Origin: Pseudomonas fluorescens | GTDB lineage: Bacteria; Pseudomonadota; Gammaproteobacteria; Pseudomonadales; Pseudomonadaceae | Length of the DNA stretch: 64,000 nt | Reading direction: 5' to 3' | NCBI RefSeq assembly: GCF_902497625.1 | Contig: NZ_CABVGX010000011.1 | Location: 57,824 to 121,823 of the forward strand | Shown: piece by piece, positions 26,087 to 35,205 of the stretch | How the letters are laid out: the number at the start of each line of letters is the position of its first letter | Position numbering within the stretch: the first letter of the stretch is position 1 | Program-made: the position numbers and the translations under genes | The notes under the pieces: generated by a model | What the model saw: only the letters and a program-made list of their open reading frames with translations | The model's database searches: none | What the model was told of the DNA's origin: nothing

Positions 26087-27733
26087 ATGCAAGACTGGCA
26101 ACGCTCGGTGATCTACCAGATCTACCCGAAGAGCTTTCACAGCAGCGCCGGCAACCCCACCGGCGATCTGCTCGGGGTGGTCGCCAAACTCGATTACCTG
26201 CAGTGGCTGGGTGTCGACTATCTCTGGCTCACACCGTTTCTGCGCTCACCGCAGCGTGATAACGGCTACGACATCAGCGACTACTACGCCATCGATCCTA
26301 GCTACGGCAGCATGGCCGACTGCGAGTTGCTGATTGCCGAGGCCGGCAAGCGCGGCATCAAGTTGATGCTCGATATAGTGGTCAACCACACCTCCATCGA
26401 ACACAGCTGGTTTCAGCAGGCCCGAAGCAGTCTCGACAACCCTTACCGCGACTTCTATATCTGGCGCGATCAGCCGAACAGCTGGGAATCCAAATTCGGT
26501 GGTTCGGCCTGGGAGTACGAAGCGCAGACCGGTCAGTATTATCTGCATTTGTTTGATCACACCCAGGCCGATCTGAACTGGGAAAACCCTCAAGTACGCG
26601 CCGAAGTGTTCAGGATGATGCGGTTCTGGCGCGACAAAGGGGTCGGAGGTTTTCGTCTGGACGTGATCAACCTGATCTCGAAACCGATGGATTTTCCGGA
26701 CGATGAAAGTGATGGTCGGCGCTTCTACACCGACGGCCCGAACGTCCATCAATATCTGCAGCAAATGCACCGCGAAGTCTTCGCCGGCCATGACCTGATC
26801 AACGTCGGCGAGATGTCATCGACCAGTCTTGAACACTGCATCCAGTATTCACGGCCGCAATCAAAAGAACTGTCGATGACATTCAACTTCCATCACCTGA
26901 AAGTTGATTACCCGAACCTGCAAAAGTGGGTTCGCGCTGACTTTGATTTCCTGGCGTTGAAGCGCATTTTGTCCGACTGGCAAACCGGTATGCAGGCTGG
27001 CGGCGGGTGGAACGCATTGTTTTGGTGTAACCATGACCAGCCGCGCGTGGTTTCGCGTTTCGGCAACGACGGCGAGTACCGCGCACTCTCGGCGAAGATG
27101 CTCGCCACTGCGCTGCATTTTCTCCAGGGCACGCCCTTCATTTACCAGGGCGAAGAGCTCGGCATGACCAACCCGGGTTTCGATCACATCGATCAATACC
27201 GCGATGTGGAGACGCTGAACATCTTTCGACTCAAGCGCAGCGCGGGGGCCAGTGATGCCGATAACATGGCGGCGATCATGCAGAAATCCCGTGATAACAG
27301 CCGCACGCCAATGCACTGGAACGCCGAGGCGACTGCCGGTTTCAGCGTGGCGCAACCGTGGATCGGCGTGCCGGCGAATGTCGCGCAGATCAATGTCGCA
27401 GCGCAGCTCGACGACCCCGATTCGGTGCTGCATCACTACCGCCAGTTGATCGCATTGCGTCGCACCGAGGCGCTGATGTCGGACGGCGTCTACCGGCAAA
27501 TTCTGCCGGAGCACACGCAGATCTGGGCGTATGCGCGCGAGGGCGATGGAGAACGTTTGCTGGTGCTGAACAACTTCTACGGTTCGCCTTGTGAAGTGCT
27601 TTTGCCGCCTGAAATGCTCAGCGAATCGATGACGCAGCGCTTGGTCATCAGCAACTATCCGGATTGTCCTCAACGCAGAAGGCAGATCGTATTAAGACCT
27701 TACGAGTCTTTGGTCTTGCACATGACCGAATGA
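26087..27733 (+). CDS. treA: Trehalose-6-phosphate hydrolase (alpha,alpha-phosphotrehalase)
   Basis: This 548-residue cytoplasmic glycoside hydrolase of family 13 splits trehalose-6-phosphate into glucose and glucose-6-phosphate. The family motifs are complete: DIVVNHTS, FRLDVIN with nucleophile Asp192, VGEMS with acid/base Glu242 and NHDQPR with Asp317. The IYQIYPKSF start is typical of TreA/TreC. It follows treP with a REP pair in between. Its position directly after the trehalose EIIBC distinguishes it from other GH13 oligo-1,6-glucosidases of similar sequence. Confidence 0.95.
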   Translation: MQDWQRSVIYQIYPKSFHSSAGNPTGDLLGVVAKLDYLQWLGVDYLWLTPFLRSPQRDNGYDISDYYAIDPSYGSMADCELLIAEAGKRGIKLMLDIVVNHTSIEHSWFQQARSSLDNPYRDFYIWRDQPNSWESKFGGSAWEYEAQTGQYYLHLFDHTQADLNWENPQVRAEVFRMMRFWRDKGVGGFRLDVINLISKPMDFPDDESDGRRFYTDGPNVHQYLQQMHREVFAGHDLINVGEMSSTSLEHCIQYSRPQSKELSMTFNFHHLKVDYPNLQKWVRADFDFLALKRILSDWQTGMQAGGGWNALFWCNHDQPRVVSRFGNDGEYRALSAKMLATALHFLQGTPFIYQGEELGMTNPGFDHIDQYRDVETLNIFRLKRSAGASDADNMAAIMQKSRDNSRTPMHWNAEATAGFSVAQPWIGVPANVAQINVAAQLDDPDSVLHHYRQLIALRRTEALMSDGVYRQILPEHTQIWAYAREGDGERLLVLNNFYGSPCEVLLPPEMLSESMTQRLVISNYPDCPQRRRQIVLRPYESLVLHMTE

Positions 27734-27839
27734 TCCACCGCTAAAGAACAACAACTTTAAAAAACACGCAGAACGCTGCGCGGGGGATTTTTGCGCGTCG
27801 ATTTTGCTGCTGCACACAATAAAAATAATGGAGTGGCTC

Positions 27840-29063
27840 ATGAGCAGAACAATAAAACTTGGCTTCGCAATTGCCGGCGTATCCCTCGCAATGCCATTTA
27901 CCGTCGAAGCGCTGGAGTTTGGTGGCTACTTGCGTAGCGGTGTCGGGACCTCGGTAAACGGTAGTTCTCAATCGTGTTTTCAACTGCCGGGGGCGCAAAC
28001 GAAATATCGTTTGGGTAATGAATGCGAGCAGTACGGCGAACTCGAACTGCGCCAGGATTTAGTCACCCTGGATGACGGCTCGACACTCAGCGTCGACGGT
28101 ATGGCTTCGCTGTATAACCAATACGATCGCAGCCTGACGTTCAAAGGCGATACCGGTTCGGTCCGTATGCCGCAGTTGTACGCGCAATGGTCAAACATGC
28201 CTGCTTTCAATGGCGGCTCGTTGTGGGCGGGGCGACGTTATTACAAGCGCAACGATATCCACATCACCGACTTTTATTACTGGAACCAGAGCGGCACGGG
28301 TGGCGGTATCGAGGACGTACTGATCGGCGGTCTGAAATATAGCTACGCCTTCTCACGCAAGGACAACCTGTATCAGAAGGACTCCATCAATCGACACGAT
28401 TTCAATGTGGGCGGTTTCGATACCAATGCCGGCGGAGAGCTGGAGTTCGGCCTGAGCTATATCGACAAGCCCGATCGCCGCGATACACACCGGGGCTGGG
28501 CGATCAGCACTCAGCATGTGCAACAGGGATTTCTGGGCGGCAAGAACAAACTGGCCTTTCAGTACGGCGAAGGGCCCGGCACCGGGCTGGGCTATACCGG
28601 TAATGTACGACTGGATGACAGCAATAGAAGCTATCGGATTGTAGAGTTCTTCGATTGGCAGACAACGCCGCGATTCGGCGGACAGTTTCAGGCGGTTTAT
28701 CAGAAAGACATTCGAGCGGGCGGTCGCGATCAGAACTGGATGTCCCTCGGCGTGCGTCCCACGTATGCGCTGAGCGAGCAGTTCAAACTGGTCACTGAAC
28801 TGGGTCATGATCAGGTCGAGGCCGCGGGTGGCACGCGCAAGCTGAGCAAGTTCACCGTGGCGCCAACCTGGTCGCCCAAGGGCCCGGAATTCTGGGCACG
28901 GCCCGAGGTACGGTTGTATTACACCTACGCCACTTGGAACCAGGCTGCCAAACGAGCGGCCAATGAGCTGGCGAAAGGATCGGCTTTATCCGACACCGGC
29001 GCATTCGGCCGCGCGCGCCACGGTGCGAATGTCGGTTTGCAGGTTGAGTACTGGTGGAAATAA
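27840..29063 (+). CDS. LamB-type outer membrane porin of the trehalose locus
   Basis: This 407-residue protein has a signal peptide (about residues 1-23, ending VEA before LEFGGYLRSG) and a pattern of alternating amphipathic strands ending in a C-terminal aromatic-containing strand (VEYWWK). It resembles the maltoporin/LamB family of sugar-specific trimeric 18-stranded barrels. A disulphide may join the two Cys near residues 45 and 60. The ATG at 27840 follows GGAG. Placed between treA and the phosphotransfer fusion, it is probably the entry pore for trehalose. Substrate is inferred from context. Confidence 0.88.
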   Translation: MSRTIKLGFAIAGVSLAMPFTVEALEFGGYLRSGVGTSVNGSSQSCFQLPGAQTKYRLGNECEQYGELELRQDLVTLDDGSTLSVDGMASLYNQYDRSLTFKGDTGSVRMPQLYAQWSNMPAFNGGSLWAGRRYYKRNDIHITDFYYWNQSGTGGGIEDVLIGGLKYSYAFSRKDNLYQKDSINRHDFNVGGFDTNAGGELEFGLSYIDKPDRRDTHRGWAISTQHVQQGFLGGKNKLAFQYGEGPGTGLGYTGNVRLDDSNRSYRIVEFFDWQTTPRFGGQFQAVYQKDIRAGGRDQNWMSLGVRPTYALSEQFKLVTELGHDQVEAAGGTRKLSKFTVAPTWSPKGPEFWARPEVRLYYTYATWNQAAKRAANELAKGSALSDTGAFGRARHGANVGLQVEYWWK

Positions 29064-29128
29064 TGCCCAATCAATCAGACGCCTCGAGATCGCAAGTCTC
29101 TTCAAAGAACACAACCCCAGGTGATGTC

Positions 29129-31660
29129 ATGGCCACGCCCCAACCCTTGCAACTGCTCGCGCCACTGTCCGGCCTGCTTATGCCTCTGGATCAAGTGCCC
29201 GACCCGGTGTTCTCCAGTCGCGTGATTGGCGACGGGTTGTGTATTGATCCGACCTCGCAGACGTTGTGCGCCCCGATGGCTGGCGTGATCAGCAATGCGC
29301 CGGCCAGTGGGCACGCCATCAGCATCACCGACGACAATGGCGTACAGGTTTTGCTGCACGTCGGGCTCGACACGGTAAAACTCGCCGGCACAGGCTTCAC
29401 GCGTCTGGTCGAGGAGGGTCAACGGGTCACGACCGGCCAGGCGCTGATCGAATTTGATGCCGATTACATCGCCCTGAATGCGCGCAGCCTGCTGACATTG
29501 ATGCTGGTGGTCAGCGGCGAGGCGTTCACCTGGCTGGCACAGGACACTGGCCTGGTGGAATGTGGTCAGCCACTGATCAATTTGCAACCTGTGGCGCCAG
29601 TCACGCAGGCTCTGCTGCCGGAGGAGGGAACATCTCTGACTTCGATGTCGGTGACACTGCCAAACCCGAACGGCTTGCACGCACGACCGGCCGCTGTTTT
29701 TGCCCAAGCGGCGAAGGGTTTTTCAGGAAACGTTTACCTGCACAAAGGGCAACACAAGGCTAACGCCAAATCCGTGGTGGCGATCATGGCGCTGCAGACG
29801 GCTTTCAACGACATCGTGCACGTGAGCGCGACGGGCACCGACGCCGACAATGCGATCAGGACGCTGCCGCGGCTGCTCGCTGCAGGGTGCGCTGAAGTGA
29901 CCACCGTCGCACCGGTCGCAGTGAAGACACTCAAGGATTCATCGCCGACAGTGCTGCGCGGTATCTGTGCTTCTGCGGGTTCGGCGTTTGGCCAGGTGGT
30001 GCAAATTACGGAAAGTACCTTTGAGGTCAATGAGTTCGGTGCAGACTTGCAGACCGAGCGGGACCATCTTTCCCGTGCCCTGATTGCTGCGGATGTGGAT
30101 TTGCACCTGCTGTCGCAGGCAAAAACCGGAGAGCCTCAGGCCGATATTTTCAAGGCGCATCAGGAGTTGCTTCAGGACCCGAGCCTGCTGGATCAGGCAC
30201 ATACCCTGATCGGCGAGGGCAAGAGCGCCGCGTTCGCCTGGCGTACGGCTACCGAAACGACGGCTGCACTGTTCATGAATATGGGCAGTCCGTTGCTGGC
30301 CGAGCGCGCCGCCGATCTGGCGGATGTCGGCCAGCGTGTACTCCAACTGGTTCTCGGCGTGCAGGATCACGCGATGGACCTGCCCGACGGGGCGATCGTT
30401 ATCGCCGAGCAGCTGACACCGTCCCGCACCGCTGCGCTGGACACGCGCAAAGTGCGAGGGTTTGCCACAGTCGGTGGTGGCGCCACCAGTCACGTCGCGA
30501 TTCTCGCGCGGGCGGCCGGACTGCCGGCGATCTGCGGCTTGCCGGTGCACGTGCTGACGCTGGCCACCGGTACGCGAGTGTTGCTCGACGCCGACAAGGG
30601 CGAGCTGCATCTTGATCCGGAAATCGCGGCCATCGAGCAGCTGCAAGCCCTCCGTCAGCAACAACAGCAACGTCAGCAGCAGGCGCTGGCCAATGCTTCG
30701 CTGCCAGCCTGTACCCGTGACGGTCATCGCATCGAAGTGACGGCCAACGTTGCCTCACTGAGCGAAACCGAACAGGCCGTTTCCCTGGGCGGTGAGGGCG
30801 TAGGTTTGCTGCGTTCGGAGTTCCTGTACCTGGACCGCAACCACGCGCCCAGCCATGATGAACAAGCCGCCACCTACGGCGCGATCGCCCGGGCACTGGG
30901 CCCAATGCGCAATCTGGTGGTCCGCACGCTGGACGTCGGCGGTGACAAGCCACTGGCGTACATGCCGATGGAGCGGGAAACCAATCCGTTTCTGGGTATG
31001 CGCGGGATTCGCCTGTGTCTTGAGCGTCCGCAGTTACTGCGTGATCAATTCAAGGCCATCCTCGCCAGCGCCGGTCTGGCCCGTTTACACATCATGTTGC
31101 CAATGATCACGCAACTCTCGGAGCTGCGCACGGCTCGGCAGCTGCTGGAAGAAGAGGCGCAGGCGCTCGGCCTCGCGCAACTGCCGCAACTGGGGATCAT
31201 GATCGAGGTGCCTGCAGCCGCGCTGATGGCGGATCTGTTTGCGCCCGAAGTGGACTTCTTCTCGATTGGCACCAACGATCTGACCCAGTACACCCTGGCC
31301 ATGGACCGCGATCACCCGCGGCTCGCAAGTCAGGCCGACAGTTTCCATCCGTCCGTATTGAGATTGATCGCCTGTGCGGTAAAGGCAGCGCACGCTCACG
31401 GCAAATGGGTCGGCGTATGTGGCGCGCTCGCTTCGGAAACCCTGGCGACACCGTTGTTGCTCGGGCTCGGGGTGGATGAGCTATCGGTAAGCGTGCCGCT
31501 GATTCCTGCGGTCAAAGCCGCCGTTCGCGAGGTGAATCAACTGGACTGTAAGGCTATCGCCGAGCAAGTGCTCGGCCTGGAAAGTGCAGAACAGGTGCGC
31601 GAGGCGTTGCGGATTTATCACGAGGCAACGGTCGATACTTCACAGTTTCTGGAGGGCTGA
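29129..31660 (+). CDS. Multiphosphoryl transfer protein EIIA(Glc)-HPr-EI
   Basis: This 843-residue cytoplasmic fusion performs the whole soluble phosphorelay from phosphoenolpyruvate to TreP. Domain 1 (about residues 1-150) is EIIA of the glucose family with His62 and the phospho-accepting His77 (LLHVGLDTV). Domain 2 (about 170-260) is HPr with His184 (GLHARPA). Domain 3 (about 280-840) is Enzyme I with His455 (GATSHVAIL), the PEP-site GTNDLTQYTLA and Cys764. The architecture is like NagF of pseudomonad N-acetylglucosamine loci. I chose the ATG at 29129; another at 29063 overlaps the porin stop and would add 22 polar residues. Confidence 0.92.
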   Translation: MATPQPLQLLAPLSGLLMPLDQVPDPVFSSRVIGDGLCIDPTSQTLCAPMAGVISNAPASGHAISITDDNGVQVLLHVGLDTVKLAGTGFTRLVEEGQRVTTGQALIEFDADYIALNARSLLTLMLVVSGEAFTWLAQDTGLVECGQPLINLQPVAPVTQALLPEEGTSLTSMSVTLPNPNGLHARPAAVFAQAAKGFSGNVYLHKGQHKANAKSVVAIMALQTAFNDIVHVSATGTDADNAIRTLPRLLAAGCAEVTTVAPVAVKTLKDSSPTVLRGICASAGSAFGQVVQITESTFEVNEFGADLQTERDHLSRALIAADVDLHLLSQAKTGEPQADIFKAHQELLQDPSLLDQAHTLIGEGKSAAFAWRTATETTAALFMNMGSPLLAERAADLADVGQRVLQLVLGVQDHAMDLPDGAIVIAEQLTPSRTAALDTRKVRGFATVGGGATSHVAILARAAGLPAICGLPVHVLTLATGTRVLLDADKGELHLDPEIAAIEQLQALRQQQQQRQQQALANASLPACTRDGHRIEVTANVASLSETEQAVSLGGEGVGLLRSEFLYLDRNHAPSHDEQAATYGAIARALGPMRNLVVRTLDVGGDKPLAYMPMERETNPFLGMRGIRLCLERPQLLRDQFKAILASAGLARLHIMLPMITQLSELRTARQLLEEEAQALGLAQLPQLGIMIEVPAAALMADLFAPEVDFFSIGTNDLTQYTLAMDRDHPRLASQADSFHPSVLRLIACAVKAAHAHGKWVGVCGALASETLATPLLLGLGVDELSVSVPLIPAVKAAVREVNQLDCKAIAEQVLGLESAEQVREALRIYHEATVDTSQFLEG

Positions 31661-31662
31661 AA

Positions 31663-31953
31663 ATGTTCGAGAAAATGCAGCGGGCGTTCTGGAAGGCGTT
31701 GACGCCGGATCTGGTGGTGGATGAGTCGCAGGAGACCGCGCCGCCGATGTCTGGCCTCGTGCCGCAGATTGTGGCGGCGTTGGGGGGTGTCGATAACCTC
31801 AAATCGCAGCAACCTGTGGCGCTGACCAGGGTTCGCGTGGAGTTGCGTGATGTGGCGCGGATGGATCGACAGGCTTTGAGTCTGGCCGGTGTGCCGGCAG
31901 TCATGACCCTGAATGACGGCATTGTGCATCTGATCGCCGGCCACGCGCACTGA
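31663..31953 (+). CDS. EIIB-like protein without the phospho-Cys
   Basis: This 96-residue protein starts 2 bases after the fusion stop behind GGAGG, so it is translated from the same mRNA. Residues 30-90 follow the EIIB fold of the glucose family (VAALGGVDNL, then VALTRVRVEL). In TreP the matching motif is AAHCVTRLRL with the phosphorylated Cys; here an Ala (Ala53) takes that place. The protein cannot accept phosphate at the usual position. It could be an accessory or regulatory piece, or a decaying EIIB domain that has kept its frame. No membrane segment is seen. Confidence 0.8.
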   Translation: MFEKMQRAFWKALTPDLVVDESQETAPPMSGLVPQIVAALGGVDNLKSQQPVALTRVRVELRDVARMDRQALSLAGVPAVMTLNDGIVHLIAGHAH

Positions 31954-32069
31954 TCGTTCTGCTGTGAACAGGTCTTGCTGTGGCTAAGAGGCTTGGCGAA
32001 ACTTCGCAGCGTTGTGTTCGGCTGCGCGGCAGCTTGAAAACGGCTGACGCGGCTCGGCTGGAAGGATGC

Positions 32070-32114
32070 CGAGGCCGCTTCGCGCCCCAACGGGGGCAAG
32101 CCCCCTCGCCACAG
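32070..32114. repeat. Single REP of the transposase-associated family
   Basis: CCAACGGGGGCAAGCCCCCT followed by CGCCACAG matches the REP sequences flanking the RAYT gene at the right end of the window. It shows that family moving to distant sites. Confidence 0.75.
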
Positions 32115-32243
32115 TGGGTGTACCAGACCGATACCCTGCGGCCATCCGCCGCCCCACCCTTACTGTTTCTCAACTGCGGGTGTATCGTATTCGCCTTTTA
32201 CAGGCCCACGGGCCTGATGTTGATTCGTGAGGTAGTTGAGTTC

Positions 32244-33620
32244 ATGTCCTTTACCCGTCGCCAAATCCTCGGTGGCCTGGCCGGTCTTGTTGTCGTTGGC
32301 GTCGGAGCGGGGGGCGCCTCGCGGTATTGGCTGGGCAAGATGGCCGATGCGGACGCCGGTCACGACTATGAACTGATCGCCGCACCGCTGGATGTCGAAC
32401 TGGTCGCCGGGCACAAGACGCCGGCGTGGGCCTTCGGGCCGTCGGCGCCGGGCACCGAGTTGCGCGTGCGTCAGGGCGAATGGCTGCGGGTGCGATTCAT
32501 CAATCACTTGCCGGTCGCCACCACCATTCATTGGCACGGTATCCGCTTGCCGTTGGAAATGGACGGCGTGCCTTACGTTTCTCAACTGCCGGTATTGCCC
32601 GGTGAATACTTCGATTACAGATTCCGTGTGCCGGACGCCGGCAGCTACTGGTATCACCCACACGTAAACAGCAGCGAAGAACTCGGTCGCGGGTTAGTTG
32701 GCCCGCTGATTATCGAAGAGCGCGAGCCCACCGGTTTCAAGTACGAGAAAACCCTGAGTCTGAAAAGCTGGCACGTCGATGAAGAGGGCGCGTTCGTCGC
32801 GTTCAGCATTCCCCGAGAAGCGGCGCGCGGCGGCACCGCCGGGCGGCTGTCGACCATCAACGGCGTGCCGGTGCCGGTGATTGATTTACCCGCCGGGCAG
32901 ATCACCCGCGTTCGCTTGCTCAACCTCGACAATACCCTGACTTATCGTCTGAACATTCCCGGCGTCGAAGCGCAGATCTACGCGCTGGACGGCAACCCGA
33001 TCGAGCCGCGCCCGCTTGGCAAGGAATACTGGCTTGGCCCCGGCATGCGCATTTGTCTGGCGATCAAGGCGCCGGCGGCTGGCGAGGAATTGTCCCTGCG
33101 TAACGGCCCGGTGCGCCTGGGCACGTTGCGCTCGGTCGCCAACAGCGAGGCGCCAACTCAATGGCCGCCGGCTTTGCCGGCCAATCCGGTAGCCGAGCCG
33201 GACCTGGCCAATGCCGAGAAACTCAACTTCAATTTCGAATGGGTCGGCTCGGTGTCGGTCAACGTCGACAACGGCAAGCCGCCGAGTCTGTGGCAGATCA
33301 ACGGCCAGGCTTGGGATATCACTGACAAGACCTGCGCCGACCGCCCCATCGCAAAACTCGAGAAGGGCAAAAGTTACATTTTCGAATTGAAGAACATGAC
33401 TCAGTATCAGCACCCGATTCACCTGCACGGCATGAGCTTCAAGGTCATCGCCTCGAACCGGCACAAGGTGATCCCGTATTTCACCGACACCTATTTGCTG
33501 GGCAAGAATGAGCGCGCGCAAGTCGCGTTGGTGGCGGATAACCCGGGCGTGTGGATGTTCCATTGCCATGTTATCGACCACATGGAAACCGGCCTGATGG
33601 CCGCCATCGAGGTGGCGTGA
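32244..33620 (+). CDS. Multicopper oxidase, Tat-exported
   Basis: This 458-residue periplasmic oxidase belongs to the cupredoxin multicopper family (CueO/CopA/laccase-like). A twin-arginine signal (SFTRRQILGG) starts the protein, which suits export of a folded copper enzyme. The four copper motifs are intact: HWHG (near residue 95), YHPH (near 135), HPIHLHG (near 390) and HCHVIDHMETG (near 440). The ATG at 32244 puts the RR motif at residues 5-6. A gene of this kind lies between guaA and tadA in P. aeruginosa too, from memory. Its TGA overlaps the tadA ATG. Substrate is unknown. Confidence 0.92.
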   Translation: MSFTRRQILGGLAGLVVVGVGAGGASRYWLGKMADADAGHDYELIAAPLDVELVAGHKTPAWAFGPSAPGTELRVRQGEWLRVRFINHLPVATTIHWHGIRLPLEMDGVPYVSQLPVLPGEYFDYRFRVPDAGSYWYHPHVNSSEELGRGLVGPLIIEEREPTGFKYEKTLSLKSWHVDEEGAFVAFSIPREAARGGTAGRLSTINGVPVPVIDLPAGQITRVRLLNLDNTLTYRLNIPGVEAQIYALDGNPIEPRPLGKEYWLGPGMRICLAIKAPAAGEELSLRNGPVRLGTLRSVANSEAPTQWPPALPANPVAEPDLANAEKLNFNFEWVGSVSVNVDNGKPPSLWQINGQAWDITDKTCADRPIAKLEKGKSYIFELKNMTQYQHPIHLHGMSFKVIASNRHKVIPYFTDTYLLGKNERAQVALVADNPGVWMFHCHVIDHMETGLMAAIEVA

Positions 33621-34123
33621 TGCGGCAGATTCGACCCGCAGCGATCATCGACCGCAGTCGTGATCGAGATTTCATGCGCGAAGCCCTGACGCTGGCGGCA
33701 CAAGGCGCAACGCTGGGCGAAGTGCCGGTGGGTGCGGTGCTGGTGCAGGATGGCGAGATCATCGGTCGCGGTTTCAATTGCCCGATCAGCGGCCACGACC
33801 CGAGCGCCCATGCGGAAATGGTCGCGATTCGTGCCGCTGCCTTGGCTGCCAGCAATTATCGTTTGCCGGGTAGCACCCTCTACGTGACGCTTGAACCGTG
33901 CAGCATGTGCGCCGGGCTGATCGTGCATTCACGGATTGCGCGAGTGGTGTACGGCGCGCTGGAGCCCAAGGCCGGGATCGTGCAGAGTCAGGGGCAGTTT
34001 TTTACCCAGGGTTTTTTGAATCACCGGGTGTTGTTTGAGGGGGGGGTGTTGGCGGAGGAGTGCGGGGCGGTGCTGAGCGAATTCTTCAAGGCCCGGCGGG
34101 CCAGACCAACAGACCAGACCTAA
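33620..34123 (+). CDS. tadA: tRNA-specific adenosine deaminase TadA
   Basis: This 167-residue zinc enzyme deaminates A34 to inosine in the anticodon of tRNA-Arg(ACG), and is essential in most bacteria. Zinc and catalytic residues are visible: His64 and Glu66 (HAEM), Cys94 and Cys97 (EPCSMC). The GEVPVGAVLV block is typical. The ATG shares a base with the stop of the multicopper oxidase (TGATG), so the two are translationally coupled. A longer open frame upstream lies within that gene and is not used. Confidence 0.95.
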   Translation: MRQIRPAAIIDRSRDRDFMREALTLAAQGATLGEVPVGAVLVQDGEIIGRGFNCPISGHDPSAHAEMVAIRAAALAASNYRLPGSTLYVTLEPCSMCAGLIVHSRIARVVYGALEPKAGIVQSQGQFFTQGFLNHRVLFEGGVLAEECGAVLSEFFKARRARPTDQT

Positions 34124-34128
34124 ACCCA

Positions 34129-34220
34129 ATGTGGGAGCGAGCCTGCTCGCGATGCGGTGTGTCAGCCAACATTTTGTTGGATGTGAAACAGTCATCGCGA
34201 GCAGGCTCGCTCCCACAGTG
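34129..34220. repeat. REP inverted pair between tadA and cmoB
   Basis: TGTGGGAGCGAGCCTGCTCG and its complement at 34198-34219 face each other across about 45 bases between convergent genes. The arms are nearly perfect. Confidence 0.88.
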
Positions 34221-34248
34221 GAATCTCCATTGGCCGGGTGATCGGTGT

Positions 34249-35205
34249 TTATTTGCGCGCCACGATAACGGCACGCATCGGCGCCGGTAATCCCTCAATG
34301 GTCTTGCTGTGATCCTCGGGATCGAGAAAATCACTCAGCGACTGAAACTTCATCCATTGCGTCCCGCGCTGTTCCTCGACCGTGGTCACGCTCACATCCA
34401 CACATCGCACATCCGTAAACCCGGCGCGGCGCAGCCATAGCATCAGCGCAGGCACCGACGGCAGGAACCACACGTTACGCATCTGTGCATAACGGTCTTC
34501 CGGCACCAGCACCTGCTGCTGATCGCCTTCGATCACCAGGGTTTCCAGCACCAGCTCGCCACCCTTGACCAGGCAATCCTTCAGCGCCAGCAAGTGCTCG
34601 ATCGGTGAGCGACGATGGTAAAACACGCCCATGGAAAACACCGTGTCGAAGCCTTCGAGTTCCGGCGGCAGGTCTTCGAACGGGAAGGGCAGATGCCAGG
34701 CGTTCGGTTCGGACAGGTAACGTTGAACCGCCTGGAACTGGCAGAAAAACAGCCAGTTCGGATCGACCCCAATCACGCTGTCGGCCCCGGCGCCGAGCAT
34801 GCGCCACATGTAATAACCGTTGCCGCAGCCGACATCGAGGATGCGTTTGCCCTGCAGATCCAGGTGCGGCGCGACGCGTGACCATTTCCAGTCGGAACGC
34901 CATTCGGTGTCGACGTGCACGCCAAACAGATCGAATGGGCCCTTGCGCCATGGCGACAAGCCCATCAGCGCGCTGTGCATTTGCGCGCGGGTTTCTTCGT
35001 CGCAATCGGTGTCCAGCTTCAGGCCGTTGAGCAGGTCGACTTCGCTCGGCTGAATCTTCGGCAACGCGTCCAGCGCACTTTGCCAGCGCTCCAGATCGCC
35101 GTGACCTTTTTCCATTTTCTTGTCGAGCTGCGCTTGCAGGGTGTTAGCCCACTCGGCCAGCGGTGTGCCGGCCAGACGGCGGGCGAGGGGGGACAGATCA
35201 ATCAT
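34249..35205 (-). CDS. cmoB: tRNA U34 carboxymethyltransferase CmoB
   Basis: This 318-residue enzyme transfers the carboxymethyl group of carboxy-SAM to 5-hydroxyuridine at tRNA position 34, giving cmo5U. The Rossmann methyltransferase domain shows [15 protein letters not shown] near residue 120 and an N-terminal helical domain typical of CmoB. The ATG overlaps the cmoA stop by 4 bases (ATGA), so the two partners are coupled. Sequence and length are normal. Confidence 0.95.
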   Translation of the reverse strand: MIDLSPLARRLAGTPLAEWANTLQAQLDKKMEKGHGDLERWQSALDALPKIQPSEVDLLNGLKLDTDCDEETRAQMHSALMGLSPWRKGPFDLFGVHVDTEWRSDWKWSRVAPHLDLQGKRILDVGCGNGYYMWRMLGAGADSVIGVDPNWLFFCQFQAVQRYLSEPNAWHLPFPFEDLPPELEGFDTVFSMGVFYHRRSPIEHLLALKDCLVKGGELVLETLVIEGDQQQVLVPEDRYAQMRNVWFLPSVPALMLWLRRAGFTDVRCVDVSVTTVEEQRGTQWMKFQSLSDFLDPEDHSKTIEGLPAPMRAVIVARK

